From an uncultured Clostridia bacterium (lineage in GTDB: Bacteria; Bacillota; Clostridia; Oscillospirales; Acutalibacteraceae): DNA of 5,551 nucleotides. Location: contig CAMWIZ010000073.1 in the NCBI GenBank assembly GCA_947174455.1, positions 1-5,551 on the forward strand. The letters are read 5' to 3'. Below the pieces are notes generated by a model that searched no databases, had not been told where the DNA came from, and saw only the letters and a list, made by a program, of their open reading frames with translations. How positions within the stretch are numbered: position 1 is the first letter of the stretch; each line of letters opens with the position of its first letter. Positions 1 through 5,551 of this stretch are shown in pieces. A program made the translations under genes and the position numbers.

Positions 1-1002
1 CCGTATACACTGCTCGACGATTTTTCGGAGGATTTTGTACGGTTTGGGGACGAGTCGCATGTCACGCTTCCACAGGTTCGTGGTATGTTTGCAGGTGACA
101 GGGCAAGAAAAACAAATCTTATAGATTACGGATTCAGACTTCCGTCGGCACTGGATAACAGACCCCTTAATTTTGACGAGTTTTACGGAAAGGTGAATCA
201 AGCGGTTTTTGTGTCGGCTACACCCGGCGATTTTGAACTTGAAAAAAGTGCAAGCATTGCTGAACAAGTTATTCGACCGACCGGCTTGCTTGACCCCGAA
301 ATATCTGTGCGTCCAACTGATGGACAGATAGACGACCTTATCTCAGAAATAAATGTGCGTGTTGCAAAAGGATTTAGAATTCTTGTTACAACCTTGACTA
401 AAAAAATGGCTGAGGACTTGACCTCATACTTTGAAAATATGGGTATTAGGGTAAGGTATATGCACCATGATATAGATACAGTGGAGCGTATGGAAATTAT
501 CCGTGACCTTCGTTTAGGTGAATTTGACGTGCTTGTAGGTATCAACCTTTTACGAGAAGGCCTTGATATCCCCGAAGTTGCACTTGTGGCAATACTCGAT
601 GCTGATAAGGAGGGCTTCCTGAGAAGTGACAGAAGCCTTATTCAAACGATAGGCAGAGCCGCACGAAATAGTGAGGGGCAGGTTATAATGTATGCTGACA
701 GCGTTACCCGTTCTATGGAAAAGGCTATCAATGAAACCCAGCGACGCAGAGAGATTCAGGTGAAGTATAACGAGGAGCATGGTATTGTTCCGAGAACCAT
801 AGTTAAAAAAGTCAGTGAAATTCTTGAAATATCCACCCATTCAGAGGATGATAAAAAACCTAACAAGCGTCTGACAAGGGAAGAAAGGCAGCAGCTTATA
901 AATCAGCTTACAAGAGAAATGAAGGCTGCCGCAAAACTGCTTGAGTTTGAACACGCTGCATTTTTGCGTGATAAGATAAATAAACTGAAAGAGGGAAAAT
1001 AA
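1..1002 (+). CDS. uvrB: UvrABC excinuclease subunit B, C-terminal half (5' end outside window)
   Basis: UvrB is loaded onto damaged DNA by UvrA, verifies the lesion with its helicase-like ATPase, and recruits UvrC for incision in cytoplasmic nucleotide excision repair. The frame is open from base 1, giving 333 visible residues. The family is about 660-670 residues long, so roughly the first half (Walker A, damage-binding beta-hairpin) is missing. Visible residues include the helicase motif II DESH (17-20), the SATP motif (72-75), motif V with [13 protein letters not shown] (180-192) and motif [10 protein letters not shown] (215-222). The C-terminal UVR domain (about 299-331) pairs with UvrC. 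All look intact. An internal ATG at base 85 is not the start, because conserved UvrB sequence continues upstream of it. The gene ends in TAA with no clear terminator behind it, so some read-through into the topoisomerase genes is possible. Identification is secure; only the missing half is unknown. Confidence 0.97.
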   Translation, partial: PYTLLDDFSEDFVRFGDESHVTLPQVRGMFAGDRARKTNLIDYGFRLPSALDNRPLNFDEFYGKVNQAVFVSATPGDFELEKSASIAEQVIRPTGLLDPEISVRPTDGQIDDLISEINVRVAKGFRILVTTLTKKMAEDLTSYFENMGIRVRYMHHDIDTVERMEIIRDLRLGEFDVLVGINLLREGLDIPEVALVAILDADKEGFLRSDRSLIQTIGRAARNSEGQVIMYADSVTRSMEKAINETQRRREIQVKYNEEHGIVPRTIVKKVSEILEISTHSEDDKKPNKRLTREERQQLINQLTREMKAAAKLLEFEHAAFLRDKINKLKEGK

Positions 1003-1026
1003 CAAAATGCTGAGTGCGGAGTTCTG

Positions 1027-1035
1027 TGATATTAT
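1027..1035 (+). promoter_or_regulatory. possible extended -10 promoter element upstream of the topoisomerase operon
   Basis: TGA followed by TATTAT (1030-1035) fits an extended -10 element (TGn plus a 5-of-6 match to TATAAT). The region 16-18 bases upstream shows no good TTGACA match, so any activity would depend on the TGn extension. Transcription would begin near 1042, giving a leader of about 60 bases that contains the small hairpins at 1058-1080. This is a weak call in AT-rich sequence. Confidence 0.2.
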
Positions 1036-1057
1036 AGGATTCAGCCTTTGGTGATTT

Positions 1058-1080
1058 TTAGGGGCTATGCCCTAACATAG
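1058..1080 (+). other. mutually exclusive small hairpins in the leader of the ParE/GyrB-like gene
   Basis: TTAGGG (1058-1063) can pair with CCCTAA (1070-1075), leaving GCTATG as a 6-base loop. Alternatively CTATG (1065-1069) pairs with CATAG (1076-1080), leaving CCCTAA as a 6-base loop. Each helix uses the other's loop, so both cannot form fully at once. No T-run follows, so this is not a standard intrinsic terminator. CCCT at 1070-1073 is also complementary to AGGG of the ribosome binding site at 1091-1094, but only over 4 bases. Function is unknown, and the helices are short enough to arise by chance. Confidence 0.3.
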
Positions 1081-1088
1081 AGATACAA

Positions 1089-1094
1089 AGAGGG
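1089..1094 (+). promoter_or_regulatory. ribosome binding site that decides the ParE/GyrB-like start
   Basis: AGAGGG lies 3 bases before the ATG at 1098 and 9 bases before the in-frame ATG at 1104. Three bases is too close for normal initiation and 9 is near optimal, so I place the start at 1104 (Met-Ala-Lys-Lys) rather than at 1098 (Met-Cys-Met). Confidence 0.7.
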
Positions 1095-1103
1095 AAAATG
1101 TGT

Positions 1104-3092
1104 ATGGCTAAAAAAAAGAAGGTTCAGGAATATGATAACGAAAGTATCACCTCGCTGAAGGGTGCTGACAGAGTAAGAAAACGACCCGCCGTAATTTTCG
1201 GTTCAGACGGTTTGGAGGGCTGTGAGCATTCTTTTTTCGAGATTTTGTCAAATTCTATCGATGAAGCGAGAGAGGGCTACGGCAGAACGATAACCGTTAC
1301 CTACTATTCTGACAAATCCATTGAGGTCGAGGATCACGGCAGAGGTATACCCGTTGATTTTAACAAGGGCGAACAGCGTTATAACTGGGAGCTGGTTTTC
1401 TGCGAGCTGTACGCAGGCGGTAAATACAATAACAATGAGGGAGAAAACTATGAGTATTCTCTCGGTCTAAACGGTCTTGGTCTTTGCTCAACACAGTATT
1501 CATCAGAGTATATGGAGGTTGATATAAGACGTGACTCAACTCGGTATTCATTAAGCTTTAAAAAGGGTGAGAATGTCGGTGGTTTGAAAAAAGAACCGTA
1601 CAGTAAAAAGGACACTGGCACTAAAATTCGCTGGCGTCCCGACTTGGATGTTTTCACAGATATCGACATTCCAACGGAATATTTCCTTGATGCTATCCGC
1701 AGACAGGCAATAGTTAACGCAGGTATTCAGTTTGTTTTTCGTAAACAGAACGGAAAAGAATTTGAAACAACTGAGTTTATGTACAACAACGGTATAACGG
1801 ACCATGTGAAAGAGCTTGTTGGTAATGATGCACTGACCTCTGTACAGTCGTGGCAGGCAGAGCGTATGGTAAGAGATAGGGCGGATAAACCTGAATATAA
1901 AGCGAAAATGAGCATTTCCGTTGCTTTTTCCAATAAGGTTAAGGCTCAGGAATTTTACCATAATTCCAGTTGGCTGGAGCATGGCGGAGCACACGAGGCG
2001 GCAGTTAAAAATGCCTTTGTATATCAGATTGATTCCTACTTAAAACAAAACGGTAAGTATAACAAGAGCGAAAGCAAAATAAAGTTCAATGATGTTGAGG
2101 AATGCCTTGTAGTAGTAATATCATCATTTTCGAGTGTTACATCATATGAAAATCAGACTAAGAAGGCTATTAACAATAAGGGTATACAAGACGCCTTAGT
2201 TGAGGTTCTGCGTCATCAGCTTGAAATTTATTTTATAGAAAATCCATTGGAGGCTGAAAGAGTTGCGGGACAGGTTCTTGTAAACAAGAGAAGTCGTGAA
2301 AAAGCAGAGAAAACTCGACTCGACATCAAGAAAACACTGTCAAGTAATATGGATATGACAGGTAGAGTGGCAAAGTTTGTTGACTGCCGAAGCAAGGACG
2401 TAGAACAACGGGAATTGTTTATAGTGGAGGGTGACTCTGCTCTCGGTGCCTGCAAACAGGCAAGAAATCCCGATTTTCAAGCTATAATGCCTATTAGGGG
2501 TAAAATTCTTAACTGTTTGAAGGCTGACTATGACAAGATTTTTAAGAGTGAAATTATTACAGATTTACTCAAGGTTCTCGGCTGTGGTGTTGAAGTAAAA
2601 TCACGTTCTAATAAAAATCTTTCTCTTTTTGATATGAATATGCTTAGGTGGAATAAGGTTATATTATGTACAGATGCCGACGTTGACGGCTTCCAGATAA
2701 GAACCTTGCTGCTTACTATGCTGTACAGACTTACTCCAACACTTATAAAAGAGGGAAAGGTGTTTATTGCGGAATCCCCTTTATATGAGATAACCACCAA
2801 GTCGCAGATATATTTTGCTTATACAGAAGCAGAAAAGGATATGTTTATAAAGGAAATAGGCAACGAAAAGTTCACCATACAGCGTTCGAAAGGACTGGGT
2901 GAAAACGAGCCGGATATGATGAATCTCACAACTATGAACCCAAATACTCGCAGGCTGATTAAAATTATGCCTGATGACGTCGAGAAAACAGCAGAGATAT
3001 TTGATGTGCTTTTAGGTGACAATCTTAATGCAAGAAAAGAATACATTGTGAAAAACGGTGCAAATTATATTGATAACCTTGATGTTAGCTGA
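1104..3092 (+). CDS. parE: type IIA DNA topoisomerase ATPase/TOPRIM subunit, divergent GyrB/ParE family (probable topoisomerase IV subunit B)
   Basis: This subunit binds and hydrolyses ATP to drive DNA strand passage, and supplies the metal-binding TOPRIM fold that works with the A subunit's tyrosine. The protein has 662 residues, normal for GyrB/ParE of Gram-positive bacteria. The GHKL ATPase spans about 15-220: general-base Glu46, Mg-binding Asn50, Asp77, and a GRGIP loop at 79-83. The transducer domain spans about 230-400 with Gln351-Thr352-Lys353. TOPRIM follows (about 435-550) with Glu442-Gly-Asp-Ser, PIRGK (463-467) and Asp524-Ala-Asp526-Val-Asp528. KGLGE is at 596-600 and a standard GyrB C-terminal tail closes the protein. 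Deviations: S49 where Asp usually precedes the Asn, LGLNGLG in the ATP lid instead of GGLHGVG, E117 at the position of E. coli GyrB Lys110, EGDSALG instead of EGDSAGG, and Gln531 for the usual His after DADVDG. Catalysis looks intact. The gene ends in tandem in-frame stops, TGA then TAG. It sits 23 bases before its partner, as in gyrBA and parEC operons. Family membership is certain; ParE over GyrB is inferred from the partner's C-terminus, so the symbol is tentative. Confidence 0.9.
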   Translation: MAKKKKVQEYDNESITSLKGADRVRKRPAVIFGSDGLEGCEHSFFEILSNSIDEAREGYGRTITVTYYSDKSIEVEDHGRGIPVDFNKGEQRYNWELVFCELYAGGKYNNNEGENYEYSLGLNGLGLCSTQYSSEYMEVDIRRDSTRYSLSFKKGENVGGLKKEPYSKKDTGTKIRWRPDLDVFTDIDIPTEYFLDAIRRQAIVNAGIQFVFRKQNGKEFETTEFMYNNGITDHVKELVGNDALTSVQSWQAERMVRDRADKPEYKAKMSISVAFSNKVKAQEFYHNSSWLEHGGAHEAAVKNAFVYQIDSYLKQNGKYNKSESKIKFNDVEECLVVVISSFSSVTSYENQTKKAINNKGIQDALVEVLRHQLEIYFIENPLEAERVAGQVLVNKRSREKAEKTRLDIKKTLSSNMDMTGRVAKFVDCRSKDVEQRELFIVEGDSALGACKQARNPDFQAIMPIRGKILNCLKADYDKIFKSEIITDLLKVLGCGVEVKSRSNKNLSLFDMNMLRWNKVILCTDADVDGFQIRTLLLTMLYRLTPTLIKEGKVFIAESPLYEITTKSQIYFAYTEAEKDMFIKEIGNEKFTIQRSKGLGENEPDMMNLTTMNPNTRRLIKIMPDDVEKTAEIFDVLLGDNLNARKEYIVKNGANYIDNLDVS

Positions 3093-3098
3093 TAGAGA

Positions 3099-3105
3099 AA
3101 GGAGG
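3099..3105 (+). promoter_or_regulatory. strong ribosome binding site that decides the ParC/GyrA-like start
   Basis: AAGGAGG is a near-perfect anti-16S match in the 23-base gap after the parE-like stop. It is 1 base before the ATG at 3107 and 10 bases before the in-frame ATG at 3116. Only the latter is workable, so the protein probably begins Met-Ala-Arg-Arg-Lys. The short gap suggests the two genes are on one message and translated in balance. Confidence 0.75.
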
Positions 3106-3115
3106 AATGTACAAA

Positions 3116-5359
3116 ATGGCAAGACGTAAGAAATCAGAGGGGAAGTCATTGTCAGAACCAAAGGCTAAGGGTGTTATTAAGGGTGCAGGAGAAGTAGTTG
3201 ACCAACATATAGTTTCAACTATTGAGGTAAACTATATGCCGTATGCAATGAGCGTTATTTTATCCCGTGCAATTCCTGAAATAGACGGTTTTAAGCCTTC
3301 CCACAGAAAGCTGTTGTTTACCATGTACAAAATGGGTTTGCTCGGCTCGACAAGAACCAAATCTGCGAATATTGTCGGTCAAACAATGAAGCTGAACCCG
3401 CATGGTGACAGTGCAATTTACGATACAATGGTAAGACTCAGCCGTGGATACGAGGCACTTTTGCACCCATATGTGGACAGCAAGGGTAATTTCGGTAAAT
3501 TTTACAGCAGGGATATGGCATGGGCAGCATCACGATATACCGAGGCTAAGCTTGATGCAATATGTAACGAGCTTTTCAGAGATATCGACAAGGATACGGT
3601 TGATTTTGTAGATAACTACGACAACACACTTAAAGAACCCACGCTGCTTCCTGCTACATTTCCGTCAGTTCTGGTAAATGCCAATACAGGTATAGCGGTT
3701 GGTATGGCAAGCTCTATATGCTCATTTAATCTAAGGGAGCTTTGCGAAACAACAATAGCTCTGATAAAGGATAAAGAGCATGATGTAATAACTACGCTTC
3801 CCGCACCGGATTTTATAGGCGGCGGTCAGATTATTTATGATGCGGATTTGTTCAGACAGATTTATGAAACAGGCCGTGGGAGTTTTAAGGTTCGTGGCAG
3901 TTATACTTATGACAGCTCAGCAAATTGCATAGATATAAGTACCATACCTCCTACAACAACCTCTGAGGCGATTATTGAAAAAGTCGTTGATTTGGTAAAG
4001 TCGGGTAAGCTTAAAGAAATATCTGACATAAGAGATGAAACAGGTATTGACGGGCTGAAGATTACTATTGACTTAAAGCGTAATGTTGAACCGGATGTTC
4101 TTATGCAGAAAATTTATAAAATGACAACTCTTGAGGATTCCTTTGCCTGCAATTTCAATGTTCTTATCGGCGGTGTTCCCATGGTGCTTGGTGTGAAGGA
4201 ACTGCTTAATGAGTGGATTGCCTTTCGTGTTGAATGTGTACGCAGAAGAACTGTGTTTGATTTGGAGAAAAAGAAAAGCAAATTGCATCTGCTGAAGGGT
4301 TTGGAAAAAATTCTGCTTGATATAGACAAGGCTATTAAAATAGTACGTGAAACTGCTGAAGAAGCGGACGTTGTTCCTAACTTGATGATAGGGTTTGGGA
4401 TAGATGATGTTCAAGCGGAGTATGTAGCGGAAATAAAGCTGCGTCACTTAAACAGAGAGTACATCCTAAAGCGAACTGCCGAAATTGAGGAGCTTGAAAA
4501 TGATATAAGAGAGCTTGAGGCGATTGCATCAAGCAAAAATAAGATTAAGTCTATCATTGTATCCGAACTGAAAGATGTTGCCAAAAAGTATGGAAAGAAC
4601 AGGGTAAGCACCCTTATCTGTGCCGACGAGATTAAGGAAATCGAAATTGTGGAAGAAGTTCCGGATTATCCTGTTAATCTTTACTTTACAAAGGACGGGT
4701 ATTTTAAAAAGATTACTCCGCTGTCACTTAGAATGGGCGGAGAACAGAAGCTGAAAGAGGGCGACGTAATTTATCAGTGCTACGAATCCACAAACACCGC
4801 TGAGCTTTTGTTCTTTACAAACAAATGTCAGGTATACAAGGCAAAAGCAAGTGATTTTGCCGATACTAAAGCAAGTGTTCTGGGCGAGTACATTCCTGCT
4901 AAGCTTGGTATGGATGAAGATGAGTTGGCGGTTTCCATGATTGTCACAAAAGACTATAGTGGATTTATGTTGTTTGCCTTTGAAAATGGAAAGGTAGCAA
5001 AGGTTCCGCTTAATTCTTATATTACAAAAACCAACCGCAAACGTTTGACAGGTGCATACAGCGATAAAGAACCCCTTGCCGACATTGGATTTATACAAGA
5101 GGATTGCGATATACTTCTTACTTCATCATCAGGAAGAATGCTTTTACTGCACTCAGGTTCTGTGTCGCTTAAATCTACAAGAAGTACACAGGGTATAGCT
5201 GTAATGAAACAGAAGAAAGGCCATAGGGTAATAAAGCTTGAAGTATACACAGAGGGACGATTTGTTAACCCGAACCGTTACCGTTCTAAGAGCCTGCCTA
5301 CACTTGGTGCGTTGCCATCGGGTGAAGAGGCAGAGAGCCTACAGTTAAATTTACTTTGA
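3116..5359 (+). CDS. parC: type IIA DNA topoisomerase DNA-cleaving subunit, divergent GyrA/ParC family (probable topoisomerase IV subunit A)
   Basis: This subunit cuts both DNA strands through a tyrosine and forms the protein gates; with the upstream gene product it should make an A2B2 topoisomerase. It has 747 residues, close to E. coli ParC (752) and shorter than typical GyrA (over 800). A basic N-terminal tail (1-25) precedes the breakage-reunion domain. YAMSVILSRA (43-52) and KPSHRK (60-65) match GyrA. The helix-4 region is NPHGDSAIYD, with Ser99 and Asp103 at the quinolone-contact positions Ser83/Asp87 of E. coli GyrA. The active site is Arg140-Tyr141, and the intercalating Ile is Ile193. 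Tower and coiled-coil follow (about 340-495). The C-terminal part (about 517-747) shows roughly four strand-rich beta-pinwheel blades, with RMGG (539-542) in place of the GyrA-box Q(R/K)RGG(R/K)G. Oddities: Asn94 replaces E. coli GyrA His78, and there are two extra residues between GNFG and the active Arg-Tyr. The missing box argues against true gyrase wrapping and favours decatenation, hence the tentative symbol. A third, separate paralogue beside ordinary gyrase is another possibility. Confidence 0.9.
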   Translation: MARRKKSEGKSLSEPKAKGVIKGAGEVVDQHIVSTIEVNYMPYAMSVILSRAIPEIDGFKPSHRKLLFTMYKMGLLGSTRTKSANIVGQTMKLNPHGDSAIYDTMVRLSRGYEALLHPYVDSKGNFGKFYSRDMAWAASRYTEAKLDAICNELFRDIDKDTVDFVDNYDNTLKEPTLLPATFPSVLVNANTGIAVGMASSICSFNLRELCETTIALIKDKEHDVITTLPAPDFIGGGQIIYDADLFRQIYETGRGSFKVRGSYTYDSSANCIDISTIPPTTTSEAIIEKVVDLVKSGKLKEISDIRDETGIDGLKITIDLKRNVEPDVLMQKIYKMTTLEDSFACNFNVLIGGVPMVLGVKELLNEWIAFRVECVRRRTVFDLEKKKSKLHLLKGLEKILLDIDKAIKIVRETAEEADVVPNLMIGFGIDDVQAEYVAEIKLRHLNREYILKRTAEIEELENDIRELEAIASSKNKIKSIIVSELKDVAKKYGKNRVSTLICADEIKEIEIVEEVPDYPVNLYFTKDGYFKKITPLSLRMGGEQKLKEGDVIYQCYESTNTAELLFFTNKCQVYKAKASDFADTKASVLGEYIPAKLGMDEDELAVSMIVTKDYSGFMLFAFENGKVAKVPLNSYITKTNRKRLTGAYSDKEPLADIGFIQEDCDILLTSSSGRMLLLHSGSVSLKSTRSTQGIAVMKQKKGHRVIKLEVYTEGRFVNPNRYRSKSLPTLGALPSGEEAESLQLNLL

Positions 5360-5409
5360 TTATGGTAAAGTGATTGCTTAAAGCTGATGTGCGGGTTTTG
5401 ATTGTACTT

Positions 5410-5440
5410 TTGACAGTGGTCTTAATGCTTTGGTTAAAAT
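5410..5440 (+). promoter_or_regulatory. candidate sigma-A promoter reading into the inverted repeat
   Basis: A perfect TTGACA (5410-5415) is followed after 19 bases by TAAAAT (5435-5440), a 5-of-6 match to TATAAT. The spacer is two bases longer than ideal. Transcription would begin near 5447, just before the 14-base-pair stem at 5461, so such a transcript would fold or terminate almost at once. It may be a chance match in AT-rich DNA. Confidence 0.27.
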
Positions 5441-5460
5441 CAGTTTAAAAATTTAAGGAT

Positions 5461-5507
5461 AAGGGTGCAGAGTAGATTTTTGTTTAAAATACTCTGCACC
5501 CTTGTTT
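5461..5507 (+). terminator. probable intrinsic terminator of the parE-parC operon
   Basis: AAGGGTGCAGAGTA (5461-5474) and TACTCTGCACCCTT (5490-5503) form a perfect 14-base-pair inverted repeat. The 15-base loop can close further through TTTT (5477-5480) with AAAA (5486-5489), leaving a 5-base apex and a 2-base bulge. The 3' side runs into TTGTTT (5502-5507), a modest U-tract. The stem begins about 100 bases after the parC-like stop. The tail is shorter than classical, and on the minus strand the nearest T-rich stretch is displaced by several bases, so plus-strand termination is more likely. A regulatory palindrome is the alternative. Confidence 0.65.
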
Positions 5508-5532
5508 AAAACACTTCAAAAACATATATAAT
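5502..5532 (+). promoter_or_regulatory. candidate promoter for a gene beyond the right edge
   Basis: A perfect -10 TATAAT (5527-5532) lies in an AT-rich run. The -35 is poor: TTGTTT at 5502-5507 with a 19-base spacer, matching 3 of 6 consensus bases. Its position just after the terminator stem suits the start of a new transcription unit, but no gene can be seen in the remaining 19 bases. Confidence 0.22.
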
Positions 5533-5551
5533 AGGTAACTGAGAGTTTCTA

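Larger units (their letters stand above)
988..1099 (+). repeat. 13-base direct repeat bracketing the uvrB-topoisomerase gap
   Basis: AAAGAGGGAAAAT occurs exactly at 988-1000 (the last codons and first stop base of uvrB) and again at 1087-1099 (ribosome binding site and start region of the next gene). The copies are 99 bases apart. Both contain the Shine-Dalgarno-like AGAGGG, and each is followed by an ATG (1007 after the first; 1098 and 1104 at or after the second). A shorter related run, AAAGAGGGAAA, lies inside the next gene near 2747. The motif encodes Lys-Glu-Gly-Lys in frame, so purine-rich composition may explain part of the match. Confidence 0.4.
5360..5551. other. AT-rich intergenic region after the topoisomerase operon
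   Basis: No reading frame here has a ribosome binding site and a useful length on either strand. The stretch holds the inverted repeat at 5461-5503, two weak candidate promoters, and three exact copies of GTTTAAAA (5443-5450, 5482-5489, 5504-5511). Nothing else is recognisable. A gene probably starts beyond the right edge. Confidence 0.7.

Noticed and set aside
85..87. Internal ATG as a start for a short UvrB-like protein
   Set aside because: The same frame is open back to base 1 and encodes conserved UvrB sequence including the DESH helicase motif, so this is an internal methionine of a gene cut by the window edge.
198..545. Minus-strand open frame of 115 codons across uvrB
   Set aside because: It lies wholly inside the well-conserved uvrB frame, resembles no family I know, and has Ser/Thr/Ile-rich shadow composition.
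1058..1075. TTAGGG...CCCTAA hairpin as an intrinsic terminator for uvrB
   Set aside because: The stem is only 6 base pairs and no T-run follows, so it does not meet the usual terminator pattern.
1551..1994. Minus-strand open frame of 147 codons across the parE-like gene
   Set aside because: The plus-strand frame encodes conserved GyrB/ParE transducer sequence throughout. The reverse frame has an atypical Cys/Phe-rich composition and no recognisable domain.
3656..3700. Loss of the DNA-intercalating isoleucine in the A subunit (ATFP where E. coli GyrA has TKIP)
   Set aside because: Counting from the active tyrosine puts the intercalating residue in the GIAVGMA motif, where Ile193 is conserved. 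The Phe change is at a different position.
4073..4447. Minus-strand open frame of 124 codons across the parC-like gene
   Set aside because: It is antisense to the conserved tower/coiled-coil region of the A subunit, and its composition is that of a shadow frame.
4724..5098. Minus-strand open frame of 124 codons across the A-subunit C-terminal domain
   Set aside because: It overlaps a continuous and recognisable beta-pinwheel coding region, and its protein is Cys-rich with no family resemblance.
4664..5359. Frameshift or premature stop as the cause of the short C-terminal domain
   Set aside because: The blade pattern runs to a polar tail and a stop with no continuing homologous sequence in other frames downstream, so the short domain appears natural.

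Overview
The window looks like ordinary chromosomal DNA from a moderately AT-rich Gram-positive anaerobe, most likely a Clostridia member of the Oscillospiraceae/Ruminococcaceae or Lachnospiraceae type. This rests on strong AGGAGG-type ribosome binding sites, codon use rich in A/T third positions, and a distinctive divergent gyrase/topoisomerase pair that I associate from memory with those families. The assignment is inference; no rRNA or other taxonomic marker is present.

Layout: all genes read left to right. Positions 1-1002 hold the C-terminal half of uvrB, the damage-verifying helicase-like subunit of the UvrABC excision nuclease; its start lies outside the window. A gap of about 100 bases follows (1003-1103). 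It carries a 13-base direct repeat, a possible 15-codon mini-ORF, two mutually exclusive small hairpins, a possible extended -10 element and the ribosome binding site of the next gene. Positions 1104-3092 encode the ATPase/TOPRIM subunit of a type IIA DNA topoisomerase (GyrB/ParE family). After 23 bases with a strong ribosome binding site, 3116-5359 encode the partner DNA-cleaving subunit (GyrA/ParC family). The last 192 bases (5360-5551) are AT-rich and contain no credible gene. They hold a perfect 14-base-pair inverted repeat that probably ends the operon, plus two weak candidate promoters.

Function: the two topoisomerase subunits should assemble as an A2B2 enzyme that passes one DNA duplex through another using ATP. 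All core catalytic residues are visible: the ATPase Glu, the QTK loop, the TOPRIM acidic residues, and the active-site Arg-Tyr. The proteins nevertheless differ from textbook gyrase and topoisomerase IV at several normally invariant sites (ATP lid, TOPRIM, the stretch before the active tyrosine). The A subunit has a short C-terminal domain with only a degenerate GyrA-box. I therefore favour a topoisomerase IV-like decatenase over a supercoiling gyrase, hence the tentative symbols parE and parC. The link to uvrB is a common-strand arrangement; a functional connection is not shown. I see no mobile element, CRISPR array, tRNA or rRNA, and no convincing wholly new system. The most interesting material is the divergent topoisomerase pair and the structured gap before it.
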